DNA of 64,000 nucleotides from Isoetes taiwanensis (lineage: Eukaryota > Streptophyta > Lycopodiopsida > Isoetales > Isoetaceae): assembly GCA_021234155.1 (NCBI GenBank), contig JAJEKV010000040.1:8059161-8123160 (forward strand), given 5' to 3'. This document shows positions 34,000-45,795 of this stretch, in pieces. How positions within the stretch are numbered: the stretch's first letter is position 1; each line of letters begins with the position of its first letter. Both the position numbers and the translations under genes were made by a program. Below the pieces are notes generated by a model, which was not told the origin of the DNA, made no database searches, and was given only the letters and a program-made list of their open reading frames with translations.

Positions 34000-35640
34000 C
34001 ATCCGTTTGGCATTATGATGGATCATACAAAATGAAGGCTATTATCAGTTGCCCTCATCCTAAGAAACTCAAGGATTTGCGCTTTCCTTCAATAAGTTTT
34101 TCCAAAGGGATATACTTTTTGTTTAAGATGCGGAAGCCGAGGAATTTGATTGTGATGCTAGTGAAAATACCATTGACCTCATGCTCAAGCAAGGCAGACA
34201 TCAATTAGGTTATGTTAAAATCATCGGAGCAAGGGTATAACACTTATAAAAAAGAATTGATTCCTCTGGTGCATGTATTAAAGAGATGGAAGCATTACTT
34301 CATGGGATCAAAGTTTATTGCCACTTTGATCTACAGAGCTTGAAACATATACAAACTAAAGACATTATCAATGCACGTCAATTGAAGCTCATTGATACTA
34401 TAAAGGATTTTGAAGGGTTGCATCTTGAGTACAAAAATGGGATGGAAACTTAAGTTGCCGATGCTTTAAGTAGAGTACACATTCATGACCATAGCAGGAA
34501 TTGTCGACTTGGAGACAATGAAAGTAGAATACAGAAATGATCGATCCTTCTTTTGTTGTTCCCTATGCACAAATTGAGAAAGATGGCATACAGGTCAAGA
34601 ATGATACAAGAATGTCGTGAAGTTCCATATTTCGGACATAGAGGCACTCAATCTACCTTGGCTATTGTGAAAAGACATCTTTATTGGCCTAATCTTGAGA
34701 GGGTTGCTAAGAAGTATGTAGAAGTTTGCGTGGTTTGCCAACAAACGAAAGCCTCTACTAGCACATGACTATGAACTTCATCCAAGGATTTCCTAAGTAC
34801 ACTCATAAGAATGACGAGATCTAGACAGTTGTAGACAAGTTGCACATGACTGAGAAACCTTGGAAGCACATGACTATGAACTTCATCCAAGGATTACCTA
34901 AGTACACTCATAAGAATGACGAGATCTGGACAGTTGTAGACACGTTGTCTAAACAGATTCATTTTCTTTCGTGAAAATCGAGCATGACAGCCTTTCAAGC
35001 AATCGATTTTGGTATGGTCTCATAAAGAACCTGGGTACAACTTTAAAGTTCTCCACATCCTATCACTCTGAGACGAATGGCCATACTGAAGTTGTGAACC
35101 GTGTTATTGAGGACATGTCCTGAGCCTATGTTGCAGAAAGCCAAAGTCAATGGGAAGAGTATCTTTATCTTCTGGAGTTTGCCTATAATAACACCATCCA
35201 TTCGGTTATACAGAGAAATCTCTTTGAAATGGTGTATAGATACTCTTTAGAATCTCCAATTACGAAGTTAGGAAGAGAAGTACTAGCTTCAGATGAAGTA
35301 ACGACGAACTTTGCAAACATCTTTGAAGAAGTATCCGAAAGAGCCAAGAGCTAATGATTTACCAACTTGTGAAGAAACAAAGGATTAATGGGTTTGGAGT
35401 ATCACCTTCCTAAGAAATGCCTACGGAAAATGGGTAATAAGTATATAAAACTGGCTCCTAGGTATTACGATCCATTTCAATTTGACAACAAAATAGAAAA
35501 GTAGAATTTCTCTTGAGACCTTGCAGAAAATGGAACATGCGAATTATTTCGACATCAAGGATGATGAGGAGGTGCTTGAACCGGAACAGATACTTATGCA
35601 CCAAGATAAGGAGACACGAACATCCTCCTATTGAAGGTAT
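34000..35640 (+). pseudogene. Ty3/gypsy pol fragment: end of RT, RNase H, integrase, decayed
   Basis: In order, the fragment shows: the end of RT (HPKKLKDLRF, 34,055); RNase H (F.CDAS at 34,150, YKKELIPLVHVLKRWKHYFM at about 34,248-34,305, VADALSR at 34,452); and the integrase zinc-binding domain (FGHRGTQSTLAI..RHLYWPNL, then CVVCQQTK, 34,630-34,755). The core start is MNFIQGLPKYTHKNDEIWTV, in which the usual catalytic Asp is Asn. It is followed by FSTSYHSETNGHTEVVNRVI (about 35,040-35,100), which holds the final Glu. Stops and frame changes occur between modules, and a segment of the core start is tandemly duplicated. A chromodomain-like end (EHPPIEG) may lie at 35,615. Protease, gag and the 5' LTR are absent. 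Confidence 0.85.
34761..34945. repeat. 105-bp tandem duplication inside the gypsy integrase
   Basis: The phrase GCACATGACTATGAACTTCA starts at 34,761 and 34,866, each followed by about 60 matching bases. The second copy continues into the integrase core; the first has a TAG where the second has TGG. Confidence 0.9.
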
Positions 35641-36600
35641 CTAGTGGGACCTTGCCTAGCGTGGCTACAAGGTTTCCTACTGTGGCTAGGTCTATTGCGT
35701 ATGGGCCGGGTATGGATCTGACACCTCCTGGGTCGCAGGATACGTGCCTATAGGGATGTCCTGGGCTCGATGGGTGCACCAGGGCGGCGGCCTATGGATT
35801 TGGGGGGTTTCAATTCGGGTACGGATGCAAGGTACGATCCTCTAGCCATCCATGAAAGCACCATGCTCTGGAAAGGATCCCTCCTTTCTGGGGAGATGTA
35901 ACCCGGAGTAGTCTCGTCGGGTGATTCCATGAGATTACATCTCCGGAAGGCTACAACCATCTCCTAGCATGATTCACCCTATCTGTAAAGTGTGCATAGG
36001 AGGGGCAGATGGAGTGGCCATTGTTCTTGCTAGCCAACGCCATTGTCATGAGTCCGTCTGTTGTAATACGGAGGCCCTAACTGTCAGTTGACCCCCTTGA
36101 GTCTGAGCCCAGGGTAGAATCCTCATTTATGGTGCATTTCCTATGTTATGTTGGTATTATGTCGTTGCTCGTATTGATGATGGATGAGCCACCCTTCATG
36201 GTGGCATATTATTTATTTGTATTGTTGCCAGGTGCTAATATATATGTACGCTTCCGCTACATAGGATTCCCATAGAAGGTGTGGGACGAATGAGACCTCC
36301 GTGTCCTTCACTCGGACGCTTGCCCATCACATGTGGTCCGAGTCAGACGGAGGGCCTTTTTATGGTGATGGAGACGCCACGGGAGGGGAATTTCCCATAT
36401 TTATACGATGGGAGCATCGTACAGGTTCGGGGAGCATCACATTAGAAGCATCATCTAAACAAGGGTACTAGGTCTCTACCCCACTTCCCAATACAAGAGG
36501 TGCAAACATGATCAACCCACATCATATATCCACATAACATGATAAATAATAAGAATAACATTTAATTTTAATCCACATTCATCTAATTTACAGTTAGGGT
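35641..36600. other. GC-richer non-coding stretch, possibly the 3' LTR of the gypsy element
   Basis: It lies directly downstream of the pol fragment. A hairpin-prone segment (CCTCCGTGTCC and its inverse GTCAGACGGAGG, 36,295-36,355) and a GGGAGCATCGTA/ACGATGGGAGCATC pair (36,405-36,435) are visible. Without a matching upstream LTR I cannot set limits. The phrase GCATACCCCACAAACGAGGA at 36,758 recurs at 44,717, so a dispersed repeat also ends nearby. Confidence 0.35.
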
Positions 36601-37539
36601 TCATTTTGGGGTTCATGAGCCAAATTGAGGGCTCTAGAATGGCTCTACTAGAGATACGAAATGTTAACTCATCTGGAATGCTAATTTCAGATGATCTATC
36701 AAGGTCTCTACTCCAAATACCTGCTCCAGAGGAACTTCCGCCCTAACTTGTGAGAGCATACCCCACAAACGAGGATCGCTATCTACGGTCCAAATTGAGG
36801 TATAACTCTTGAATATGCCCATCCAATAGCTCTCAATGCCTAAAGACATCCCTCGTATGAATTTGGACTCGTATAGCCAGCTATACCTTTTTATTGTATC
36901 ATCTATACAAGCTACTCTACTGTTGTGATTGAAAGCTAATATTACTGGCTTTCAACTACCATTGTATGGATTTCCCTAATTAATGAAAAAATGAAAAAAT
37001 CATCTCGTACCTTCAAAAAGAAAAAATGCACCCGTCATGTGCCCTTAAATTTACCAAATTGCTTAGATTCTTCCATGCTTTAGTTTTTCTTTTTTCTTTT
37101 TTTTCTTTTTTTATATGTGACGAGTGCATTTTGTACTTTCTATAACATGTGGCATGCACTGAGAATATTCGTATCCTAAATAACTTGGGATGTAATAGTC
37201 AAGACCCTTTGGGTAGTAGATATTTGCTTAAATGATATTGATTAAGGGACTTACATTCTTTGGAAGATAGTGCATTGCATTTGGTATGTTTGAAAATATT
37301 GGGCAAGCACCCCAATTAATGCTAGCCCAATTAATTTGGGAGCCAATGGTTTTGACCTTTGCTATGGTTCACTGTAAATGGTTTATTTAATTCATGTCAA
37401 CTTTTTTGTGGACTGTGTAATTTGGGCTTGTTTGGAATTCTCTCACTTTAGGGCAAAATGGTGTACACCAAAAAAGTGGCATGAGTGGCCAAGACTTCTT
37501 GCATTTGGTATTATTTCATGCTAAGCAGAGTCTCGTCTT
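36601..37539. other. Intergenic, no gene recognised
   Basis: Contains the dispersed-repeat phrase at 36,754-36,798 and a T/C-rich stretch at 37,080-37,115. No coding frame is supported. Confidence 0.4.
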
Positions 37540-37860
37540 ATATATGATAGCCTCCACTTCCGCTATGAAGGCTCCACTTCTGCATACGACAACCTCCACC
37601 TCTGCACTGGAACTAGGAAGAATGCAGTGGAATCTAAGGCTATGGAAGCGAGCAGTGGCAGTGCAATAATCCCTAGTAGCAGTGCAACTATCCCTGAGAG
37701 CAAGACCATTGACTGCAGTGAAAACAAGACTATAGATGAAGTGCAAGATGAAGATCCCAACAAAGCAAGTGGATTTATGGAGATTTCTGCCAATAAGGAA
37801 GCAGTGCAGCCACCTCAACAAGATCTGGAGACTGGCAACAAGGATCTGGATTCAGGTTGA
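37540..37860 (+). CDS. Hypothetical low-complexity exon (Ser/Thr/Glu-rich)
   Basis: One plus-strand frame is open from about 37,540 to the TGA at 37,858. The latter part reads SKAMEASSGSAIIPSSSATI and then acidic, Gln/Asp-rich residues. An in-frame ATG occurs at 37,642. The composition suits a disordered C-terminal tail. No domain and no neighbouring exon are recognised, so it may be chance. Confidence 0.25.
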   Translation: MYDSLHFRYEGSTSAYDNLHLCTGTRKNAVESKAMEASSGSAIIPSSSATIPESKTIDCSENKTIDEVQDEDPNKASGFMEISANKEAVQPPQQDLETGNKDLDSG

Positions 37861-38596
37861 ATTTATGAAAATTCAACTTCCCTTGCATATATTACATGCT
37901 ACATGCGTATACTGATGGAGCTGGTCTTCTAGATAAGAATGTAAACTGCAGTGATTTGAATTATCCTTGTAAACACTCTTTTAAGCTAGATATTAATCCA
38001 CAGGAATAAACTGTAGAATATGTCATTATTGGAAGTAGTGAAATATGCTTATCTATAAGCTGGTGTATTGCATGACGTGAGCAAGATCGTGGTTGTTGAC
38101 ATGATTATCGTATAGTGGTCTATGCTTATTATAATATTCTGAAGATTACATTAGGGCAAAATGGCTTAAAGAAAACCTAATGCATTTATCAGCAATAGTA
38201 ATCAGGCAGAGCGAAATCTGCAGTAGCAAATTTCATAACGAGGATTAAAAATCTTCATTTTCCTGTTTGCGTAGATTTTTTACTTCTAGTTTTAGATGTC
38301 TAGCTTTGGAGGGCAGAATAATTTTAGCTAGCCTAGAAATGGCTATGGCCTTCATTTGATTTATTTGCAATGTGGTACTCTTTAATGTATATGGGTTGTT
38401 GCCAAACTGACAGATGTTTGAACCATGTGGTACGTCATTAATTCCTAGCATTTTTGTTGTTCATTCTGGCCAATGTGATAGAGATGGAGGTTTGTAGCAG
38501 TTATGCAATGACGTTAAGTGATTATTGCTGGCATATACATTTAACTTCTTTGATAATACTGCGCACTGCAAAAGACTCGGGCTGTTAACTAAAAAG

Positions 38597-38715
38597 CCCG
38601 CCCAATTTTTGGATTACAAACACCGGCCCGCCTAAATTTTGAATTTAAAACGTCCGCCCGACCAAATTTGAAAATTTGAACGCCCGCACAAATTTGAATT
38701 TGGAGTTCTATAAAT
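38597..38715. repeat. About 30-bp minisatellite followed by a TATA-like box
   Basis: About three and a half units of CGCCCG(A/C)CCAAATTT...AAATTTGAA run from 38,597 to 38,705. They are followed at once by TATAAAT (38,709). This could be a promoter for sequence to the right, but no gene start is demonstrable. Confidence 0.5.
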
Positions 38716-39494
38716 GCCCGTCTTTGTTGCCGGTCACCCTCAAATGGTCCGACAACTGACGCCGACATCGCCATCTTAGGCATTTTCGTCTCCGCGTTGT
38801 TGTGTTGGCTGTCGCTTGCTTGTGCACTCATCTTTTCAGGTGCTTTGGTAGATCTTTTGTAAGGCATATGCATGTTGCTCGGCGAATACTCACTGGCAGG
38901 TGCTAGCAAGCTCGGATCTTTGAGCGCCCAACGATTCTAATAGTTTAGAGCAGCATTTTTAGTTGAACTTTTCTGGAGCCGTTCCAATCTTTTGCTTCAG
39001 CAGTTTCCATTGAAATGGACCTGAGCATCATCAAGTAAGTCTACTGCAGTTAGAGAACGTGCTGTATGTCTTACTTCAAAAATATATTCCGAATCTTAAC
39101 ATTTCATGACCTGGCTGCATGTTGCTCGCCTGAAACCCAAGAAAATTACCAGGCTTTTGCTATTGCTGCCAAGGCGCCGTTTGAGGAATGTTAATGGGGT
39201 GTTGTTGTTATACATATCTGCTCATATTTATATGTGTTTATCAATATGAGCAAGAATGCATAACATAGGCACCTCATTCATATCCTTCAATGGTGCAATG
39301 ACGCAATTTGTACCAATATTGGGTCTTATGGTGGTTTTGCATTTAGAGGATGTTAATGGGGGTGGCTTGTTATGTAGACCTGCTCCTATTGGCACATGTT
39401 TACCAATACGAGCAGGAATGCATAACATAGGCACCTCAAAAATATTCTCTCGGAAAGTGCTCATGCCACTATAAGCCCAATTCTCCAAATGGCG

Positions 39495-39634
39495 CCATTT
39501 GCTTCTAAATGGTTGTTTGAATCATAATGACGCCATTGCGCCATTTGGTGGTTGACCACCAAATGGCGCCATGGTGGCTCAAACCAATTTAAATGGCGCC
39601 ATTATGATTCAAACAGCCATTTAGAAGCAAATGG
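39495..39634. repeat. Nested inverted repeat built on ATGGCGCCAT
   Basis: The outer 43-bp arms (39,495-39,537 and 39,592-39,634) match at 41 positions. Inside lies a second palindrome with perfect 15-bp arms and a 2-base loop (39,538-39,569, arm GCGCCATTTGGTGGT). The palindromic word GGCGCC and its variants recur to about 39,860. Confidence 0.9.
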
Positions 39635-39926
39635 TTGGTGGTCAACAGCCACAACATGGATGTAAATGGCGTCGTGGCGCCATTTGGTGGCGGATGTTTC
39701 CACCCTGGAGTGTCATCTGAAGCAACTATCTGTGTAAATGGCACCATGGCGCCTTTTGGTTGCTATTATATAATTGTAGAGGTATAAATGGTGCCATGGC
39801 GCTTTGCCTTTCAAAAAGTCCCAGAAAAGACAAAAATTCTATAATGTGGCGCCATTTTTGTCCTTTTTTTTTTGGTATTTTTCTTGCATTTGATATGTTG
39901 TTCTGAATTTTTTTGTGTTAAATGCA

Positions 39927-40248
39927 GGTTCCAATTTCCTCTGTACAACCTGTTCGTTGGGAGGACAATTGTTGCTAGGGGCCACCTTTTGAAAAGAACA
40001 ACTCTTCATGGCAAGGATGTGGACCCAATGAATGTGGCAATAGAAGTGATCCGAAGTCAGTGGTTCCCCATGACACCTTGGCCACCATTGCGGGGGATAA
40101 TAACATTAGAGAAGCAGTAGGAACATTTATTGAGTGGCAAAAAAAGGATATAAAACATGTTGAGTGCCCCTCAAGTGAAGATACGTCTTGGGGAACATCC
40201 CTTCATTTGCCATCTTCAGAGGATTCATCTAGCAGCCCACCATCGTAG
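39927..40248 (+). CDS. Transposon-type protein exon, DUF8039-like
   Basis: It begins after a good acceptor (AAATGCAG|GT, 39,927) and reads FVGRTIVARGHLLKRTTLHG and PMNVAIEVIRS. After one frame change (about 40,070) it continues IAGDNNIREAVGTFIEWQKK DI. The pattern (VA.G.l...LHG, V.V..v, then I..AVG..i.W....I) is that of the small domain found in many plant CACTA-type transposon proteins and catalogued as DUF8039; the name is from memory. It continues into acidic Ser-rich sequence. It lies 300 bp after the nested inverted repeat and upstream of 40,880-41,557, so all three may be parts of one decayed element. Confidence 0.45.
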
Positions 40249-40879
40249 CCAGCCAGACATCAGTTTCACTACCCACTTTGGTGAATCAAGTAACACTGCA
40301 ACAGTGGAGGAGGATGAGATAGTAGAGGAGATTGATGCAGGAGAGAAACTAGATGCCCATCTTGGCCTCAAGATGTTCAAGCCTAAAGTTGAGACAGTCA
40401 ACTATTTCAGAACAGATCTACTTGGCTTGTCGTGCTACATTCTTCATTCCTGCATCAGGTCTAAATATTCCGAAGCAAACATAGTCTTTAGTGATCCTCA
40501 GGATGCTATAGACGATGAGTTCTTGGGGGTATCAAAGGTCGGGCTTACAGTAGATAAGATAATGGATTACAATGGGTAAGATAATGGATTCAATTGGGAA
40601 CCAAAATATGAGATCATGTCATGTTTGTGCAGAGAGGCCTCCGACTGCAAGTCTAATATCTTGGGAGAGTTGTGATGTTTTGCTTAGTGATGGTAGGACA
40701 GTTTCACAACTTAGAAGGTGAATGTCTGGAAGCTGATGTTGAGAAGCAATTCAAGAGGAAAAGGAAATATACATATTGAAGAGGGTCAGGAGGGAAGCAA
40801 AGAGGGATAGCAAGGAGGAGAGGATGTGTGCTTTTAAGTCAATCAAGAGTTCTCTAAAATCTACATGATGTAAGGAAGA

Positions 40880-41557
40880 TTGTATCAAAAAACTGAGCTG
40901 AGAACAAGTATGTGCCTTAAGAAAAGAATTTTATTCTCAATCAAGCAGGACAAGGATTACGCTTGTTTTTTATGTGTTGAGTGTAACTTATACAGGGCAG
41001 TCGAAGGCGAAAGTAGTGGTCTCTGGAGTGGAATGCTGTCAATTCACATGAAGGCGAAAGTAGTGGTCTCTGGAGTGGAATGCTGTCAATTCACATGGCG
41101 CGCAGCTTTAGGAGTTGTTCAATCTACATTTTATAATTGGAGGAAGAGGTTCGAGTTAGGTGGAAAACGGGCGGAGCATGGTAATATAGGCTCTAAGAAG
41201 CCTAGATCTGCGACACTAGCTACAGAAAGTGTGCTTGATAACTTCATTAGTGAGAATGTGAAGAGTATTCCACATAGAAGCAAAAAAAGAAAGGATGATA
41301 TAAGGGAGAATATTCGCAAACTTCCTTCCATCCTTAATAAGAAGAGCATACATAAGGAATTGGGTGCCGTGGTGGAAGAATTGACAGGAAAGAGTGTAAC
41401 CTTGCCCTCTTTTTACAATATTTGGAAGAAAGAGTTTCCAGATGTCAGCATAGCAAAAAATACAGCATTCTCCAAGTGTAACATATGTGTAGTCATCAAG
41501 CACATATTGGAAAGAACAAAAGACACAAGGGAGAGGCGCAACCTTTCAATTCAATGA
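40880..41557 (+). CDS. Transposon-associated protein, N-terminal half, unknown family
   Basis: One frame is open for 225 codons. The first 70 or so residues include a damaged region caused by a 47-bp tandem duplication. From about 41,125 the reading is regular: STFYNWRKRFELGGKRAEHG, a Lys/Arg-rich helix region, then LPSFYNIWKKEFPDVSI and FSKCNICVVIK. A helix-rich basic protein ending in a W..(E/H)FP.V.I...F.KC..C pattern resembles the start of large transposon proteins annotated DUF7869 in plants and animals; I give this as a tentative link. No catalytic core is visible downstream. Confidence 0.4.
   Translation: MYQKTELRTSMCLKKRILFSIKQDKDYACFLCVECNLYRAVEGESSGLWSGMLSIHMKAKVVVSGVECCQFTWRAALGVVQSTFYNWRKRFELGGKRAEHGNIGSKKPRSATLATESVLDNFISENVKSIPHRSKKRKDDIRENIRKLPSILNKKSIHKELGAVVEELTGKSVTLPSFYNIWKKEFPDVSIAKNTAFSKCNICVVIKHILERTKDTRERRNLSIQ
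41003..41096. repeat. 47-bp perfect tandem duplication
   Basis: The unit starting GAAGGCGAAAGTAGTGGTCT is at 41,003 and 41,050. The length is not a multiple of three, so one copy shifts the frame of the surrounding ORF. Confidence 0.95.
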
Positions 41558-44500
41558 CGGGCATATGTTGGAACAACGTTCCTGTAGGAGTCGATAGTGG
41601 CATTGGTGTGCATTATCACATCGTTCATCAGAAAGTCACCTTTGCATAATACATGACAAGATAGATCAGGTCAAAACACTCACACCAATATCTAGCATTA
41701 TAACAGGGGGTTTCTTTTGTATTTTTGTACGTTTTTTCTAAGGTTTTTATATGATTTCATGGATGTATTTGATGAGGTATACTAATTAGTATAGCTAGAG
41801 TGCGCATATGCTTAAATTAATTTTGATGCCTAATTCCAATGGTTTAGACCCATATGTCATATATTTCTTTATTATATTATTGTATTTTCTTGTAGTATCA
41901 TATTCTGCTCGACATGCAAGCCTCGAGGTAACCCATTTTAGGGTTATGTGTTGGGAACTTATTGGATTCCTTCAGCATCCGGCAGTGTCTCCAGAACAAC
42001 CGCACTAGTACAGGTGCCAGAACACAGGGATCTCCATCCCGCTAAACACCAAACTATGTTGGCTCCTTCTTGGCATCAGATCGGAACTCAGCACAGGGGA
42101 TTTTAGGTCGGAAGAGGGTATTTTGGGGTTTCTTTGTTTCTGTGCTTCTATGGTTTTCTCTCCATGACTCGATGGCAAAACATTGTTGGGTCTGTGGTAC
42201 CAGACTGGACCAGATTTTTAGCAAGGACCAGATTTGCATAATGAACTAGAGGGCCATGTTGATGCCATGGTTCCCCCAGGATTTGCTGCTCAACATCAAT
42301 CCCTCTTAGCTCCAGATCTTGCTGGCCATGTGAAGGAGACGTATATGCGTTGTTTTTGCAATGTGTTTTTTTTCAGAGTAAGAGTTTCTTGTCATTTGCA
42401 TCCAGCTATCCTTCTTTTATCTACGTTATATGGTTTTACTAAAGGTAGACATATGAAACGAAAGGTTTCTAACATGATGTAAAATTTGCAGGGATATAGT
42501 GTCCCAACTTATTGGCTAGTAAGGGCTACAATACAAAGGAAATATAGCCTAAACATACAAAATGAATGTTTGTTCTTGAATGCATTGATAACAAGAAGAA
42601 TGCAGATACAAAATCCTATAAGTTCCTTGCCTATCTGTCTAGAGAAGAGAATATCAAGTTCTAGTTTCAGCAATTATAAAAGATTTCGAAGCCCTGCTGC
42701 ATGTAAGCACTTGGATGACTGTTGGCTTCTTGTTCCTTCGTATTGAATGCATACTATTTGAAGTTTTTGAAAGCACTTTCCCTTTATACTGTTATTAATT
42801 TATAAACACTAAGTAGGTGGGTGTACAAGTCAATGTATAACAGTGGCTATCTTAAATGAAGTAAGGTTTTGAGGTGGCCGTACTACCTCAGAAATGGGAA
42901 AAAAATTTCCACGGCAAAGAGAAGGATGAGTTCAGGGCACATTTGGGATTCATAAATGATAATGTGAGTGGTGCAAGCTGAACACACCAGGTATGTGGTA
43001 TTACCGAGAAATACAATGCTCTATGATGCTTCAGAAATATGGTCAATTTATTTTGCAATGCGAACGAAAGCGCTGGATTGCAAACATATGATTCAGAGCA
43101 TAAAGCCAGAAAATTCATTGTGAAACTCTAATCTTACTAACAGGATTAGGCGGGAAAAAGAGTTTTCAATATCATTATTGATAATGTCATATATTTAGAC
43201 AATTTGCAGTTTCTTAACCACGACCTCTTAGGTTTACAATTTCTCATCAGGTGAAATAAACTCAATGCTTGGGATCTGGTATTTAGATGTTGCAGTTTCA
43301 AGTATTTGGGAACCTTGACAGCATAAAAAGGATATTCTGTCTACATTACTAAGTTCGTGGGATAGCATTAAGCATTTTAACACAGAGGAATCTTGTTTTC
43401 TCAAGCTATGGGTTGGAACTTGGCCTGCTGGTGCTGGTCCACTCTTCAAAGACCACCTGATGGATGGAAAACATCAAACGGATTTTTATACGTAGTTTCT
43501 ATTGATGTTTACTTTGATAGGCCGCGGACCATACCGCATCCATTTTAATGAGCGCGCCTGATCTGTTGGAGTTAATCATTTAGAAACTAGGAACCAATTG
43601 TGTGAAGCAGGAGACTGCAATTGAGGTCTTACTGGAGGATATCTTTCGTTTTGTGCAAGTTGTCAGCAGAACAGTAGCTTTCGAAATTACCAGACTTGCA
43701 GGTTGCCGCAGTTGAAGATGTTCTCTTGTTGCAAGCGGTTCAGAGAAACATGAATCAATAGTTGAAGGATAGAAAGGGAGGTTGAAAATCCAATCCTATC
43801 CACATACACATCATCAGAGCAGTCTTTGAAATGATGGTAAGAAATTTTTATTGCAACTTTCATAGGAGCTAATAAATTTCTTGTACGCTTTGGACCACAG
43901 GCATTTTCATAAAAGTTTTGTGCTGCCCAATCCAGAGACATCTTTGGGTTGTTCTTATTCATTCTTCAAGCTTGATGAGGCTTCTAAGGCACAGAAAATC
44001 TGATTGTAATGTCTCCTCCCATTTGTGTGTGAAGGGACAATTCCAGTTGCAAGTAAACCTTTCCAGAACATTATCCCATTGAAGCGCCATAGGTTTGATT
44101 GTTTCATATATTAAAAAACTACTTATATGGTGTATTAGATTAGAATATTTGGTTGCAGCCCAATGGCGATGGCTGGAAAATATATTTTGACATTTGTTAA
44201 AACTATGGATTATACATATATACATACTTGGTTCCAATTTTGTTGTGCTTCATATTTACATTTCAGAATAGGAAGCCTTCTCATTTCAAGTGGCTCTTCT
44301 AGCAAATTGGGACTAAAAGCACAAGCCCCAAGTAATGGCAAATGTCGTTGCCATTAGTTTTATTAAACTGCTGTTCATACGAGTAGGTTGTTTAACGATT
44401 TAGGCCCTTAAAGTTTATCTATGTTTGCTTTTGTTAGGGCCCGAAGGGCCCAAATTTTTTTTTAATATAACAATCAACACACAACTACCATTAACATTAT

Positions 44501-45795
44501 TAACACAAACCATTGTATTTTACACATTTAAATTAAAATCCCCCTTAAACCCCCTTTGGTTTGGGTACATATTCACATGGGGGGTTACGTAGGGCAGCGA
44601 GAGCCCCGAAAATATATTTTCAATACATGTATAAAATTAACACCATTAAGTACATTCCCTTAAACCTTATAGTATTTTGCAAACCTTAATATATAGTATA
44701 TAAAAACTTGTACATGCATACCCCACAAACGAGGATCGCTATGTATGGTCCAGATCTTGGAATAAAAGTCTGTTTGGAGAGAGGACCACTTAAAGAGCAG
44801 CTTGACGGGTGCATTGACACATGGTCATGATGGACAGGCGTATGGCCATTTCTCTCTTGATCTTTGGAAAGATGACTCAAACTTTCATGTTGGATCACTT
44901 TCTATCTTGAGTTACCGGACGATTACAACTGTGGTGATCTGTATGGAAGCAGAACCATAGATTGCAAATTGATGCAAGCCGTAAAAGACACTCGACCACT
45001 GCAGCATAAGCTAGCGCAGACGCAAGAGATGATGCCCTCATCTTCTAGTGCCAACTTAGAAGGCTTCAATCCTCTTCCTCGAAATCTCTACTTGCAGTTG
45101 GATATGCATCAGGTCAAAATAAAAATAGATACGTGTTCTTGTACCTCTCTTACTTGACATGGCTTAAGGTATTCGATGAGATTCAGGTTGGCTTCATGAT
45201 GGTTGGGCACACTCATGAGATATCGATGCATTATTTGGGAACTTTTCGATGTTAATGAGTTCATCAGATGCTCTAACTTTGTTTGAGTTGCTTTAAATGT
45301 TTAGCAAATGCAATGCAAAGTCTCCTATTCCATATTTTGTGGATGAAGTTCTTGATTGGAAAAGGAATATATCCCTAATAAAGGCCAATGTCTAACAGGC
45401 CATACCGACCTATTACTATTCAGATTTAAAATGGATGGGAAATGGCCCATTATGCAATATAAGATGCGGCCAACCCATAAAGAGTGAATTCCAGAAAAAA
45501 AGAATTAGAATGTGGAAGGAGAATGAAAATGGTGAGCCAACGTAGCTAACGTTACCAACAGGGGTGCCTAAAAATATCCCTCCAAGAAAGACATTAAAAG
45601 ATCTCCCTGGCCTGGCAGACAGCATCAGCAAGTACGTAGCATTATGGAACTCCTTCTGCAAAAATAAAAAAGAGAGTGTGTTTGCACGACAGTACAAAGA
45701 TTCTTTTATGTTTGGAAGATGTATCTTCAGGATGACCTTAAAATGATAACTTTTGGTTGCGTACAAGGCAAGAACCTCTACAAGCTGCCTTCACT
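41558..45795. other. Intergenic, no gene recognised
   Basis: Several protein-like minus and plus frames of 60-116 codons occur but none shows a family motif, a conserved neighbour or good splice context. The phrase GCATACCCCACAAACGAGGA at 44,717 repeats one at 36,758. A GGGCCCGAAGGGCCC palindrome lies at 44,439. Confidence 0.35.

Noticed and set aside
34000-36600. Complete gypsy element with two LTRs
   Set aside because: No direct repeat of the 35,641-36,600 sequence was found upstream, and gag, protease and most of RT are missing.
38597-38705. CRISPR-like array
   Set aside because: Units are imperfect, about 30 bp, without unique spacers, in an evident plant nuclear context. It is a minisatellite.
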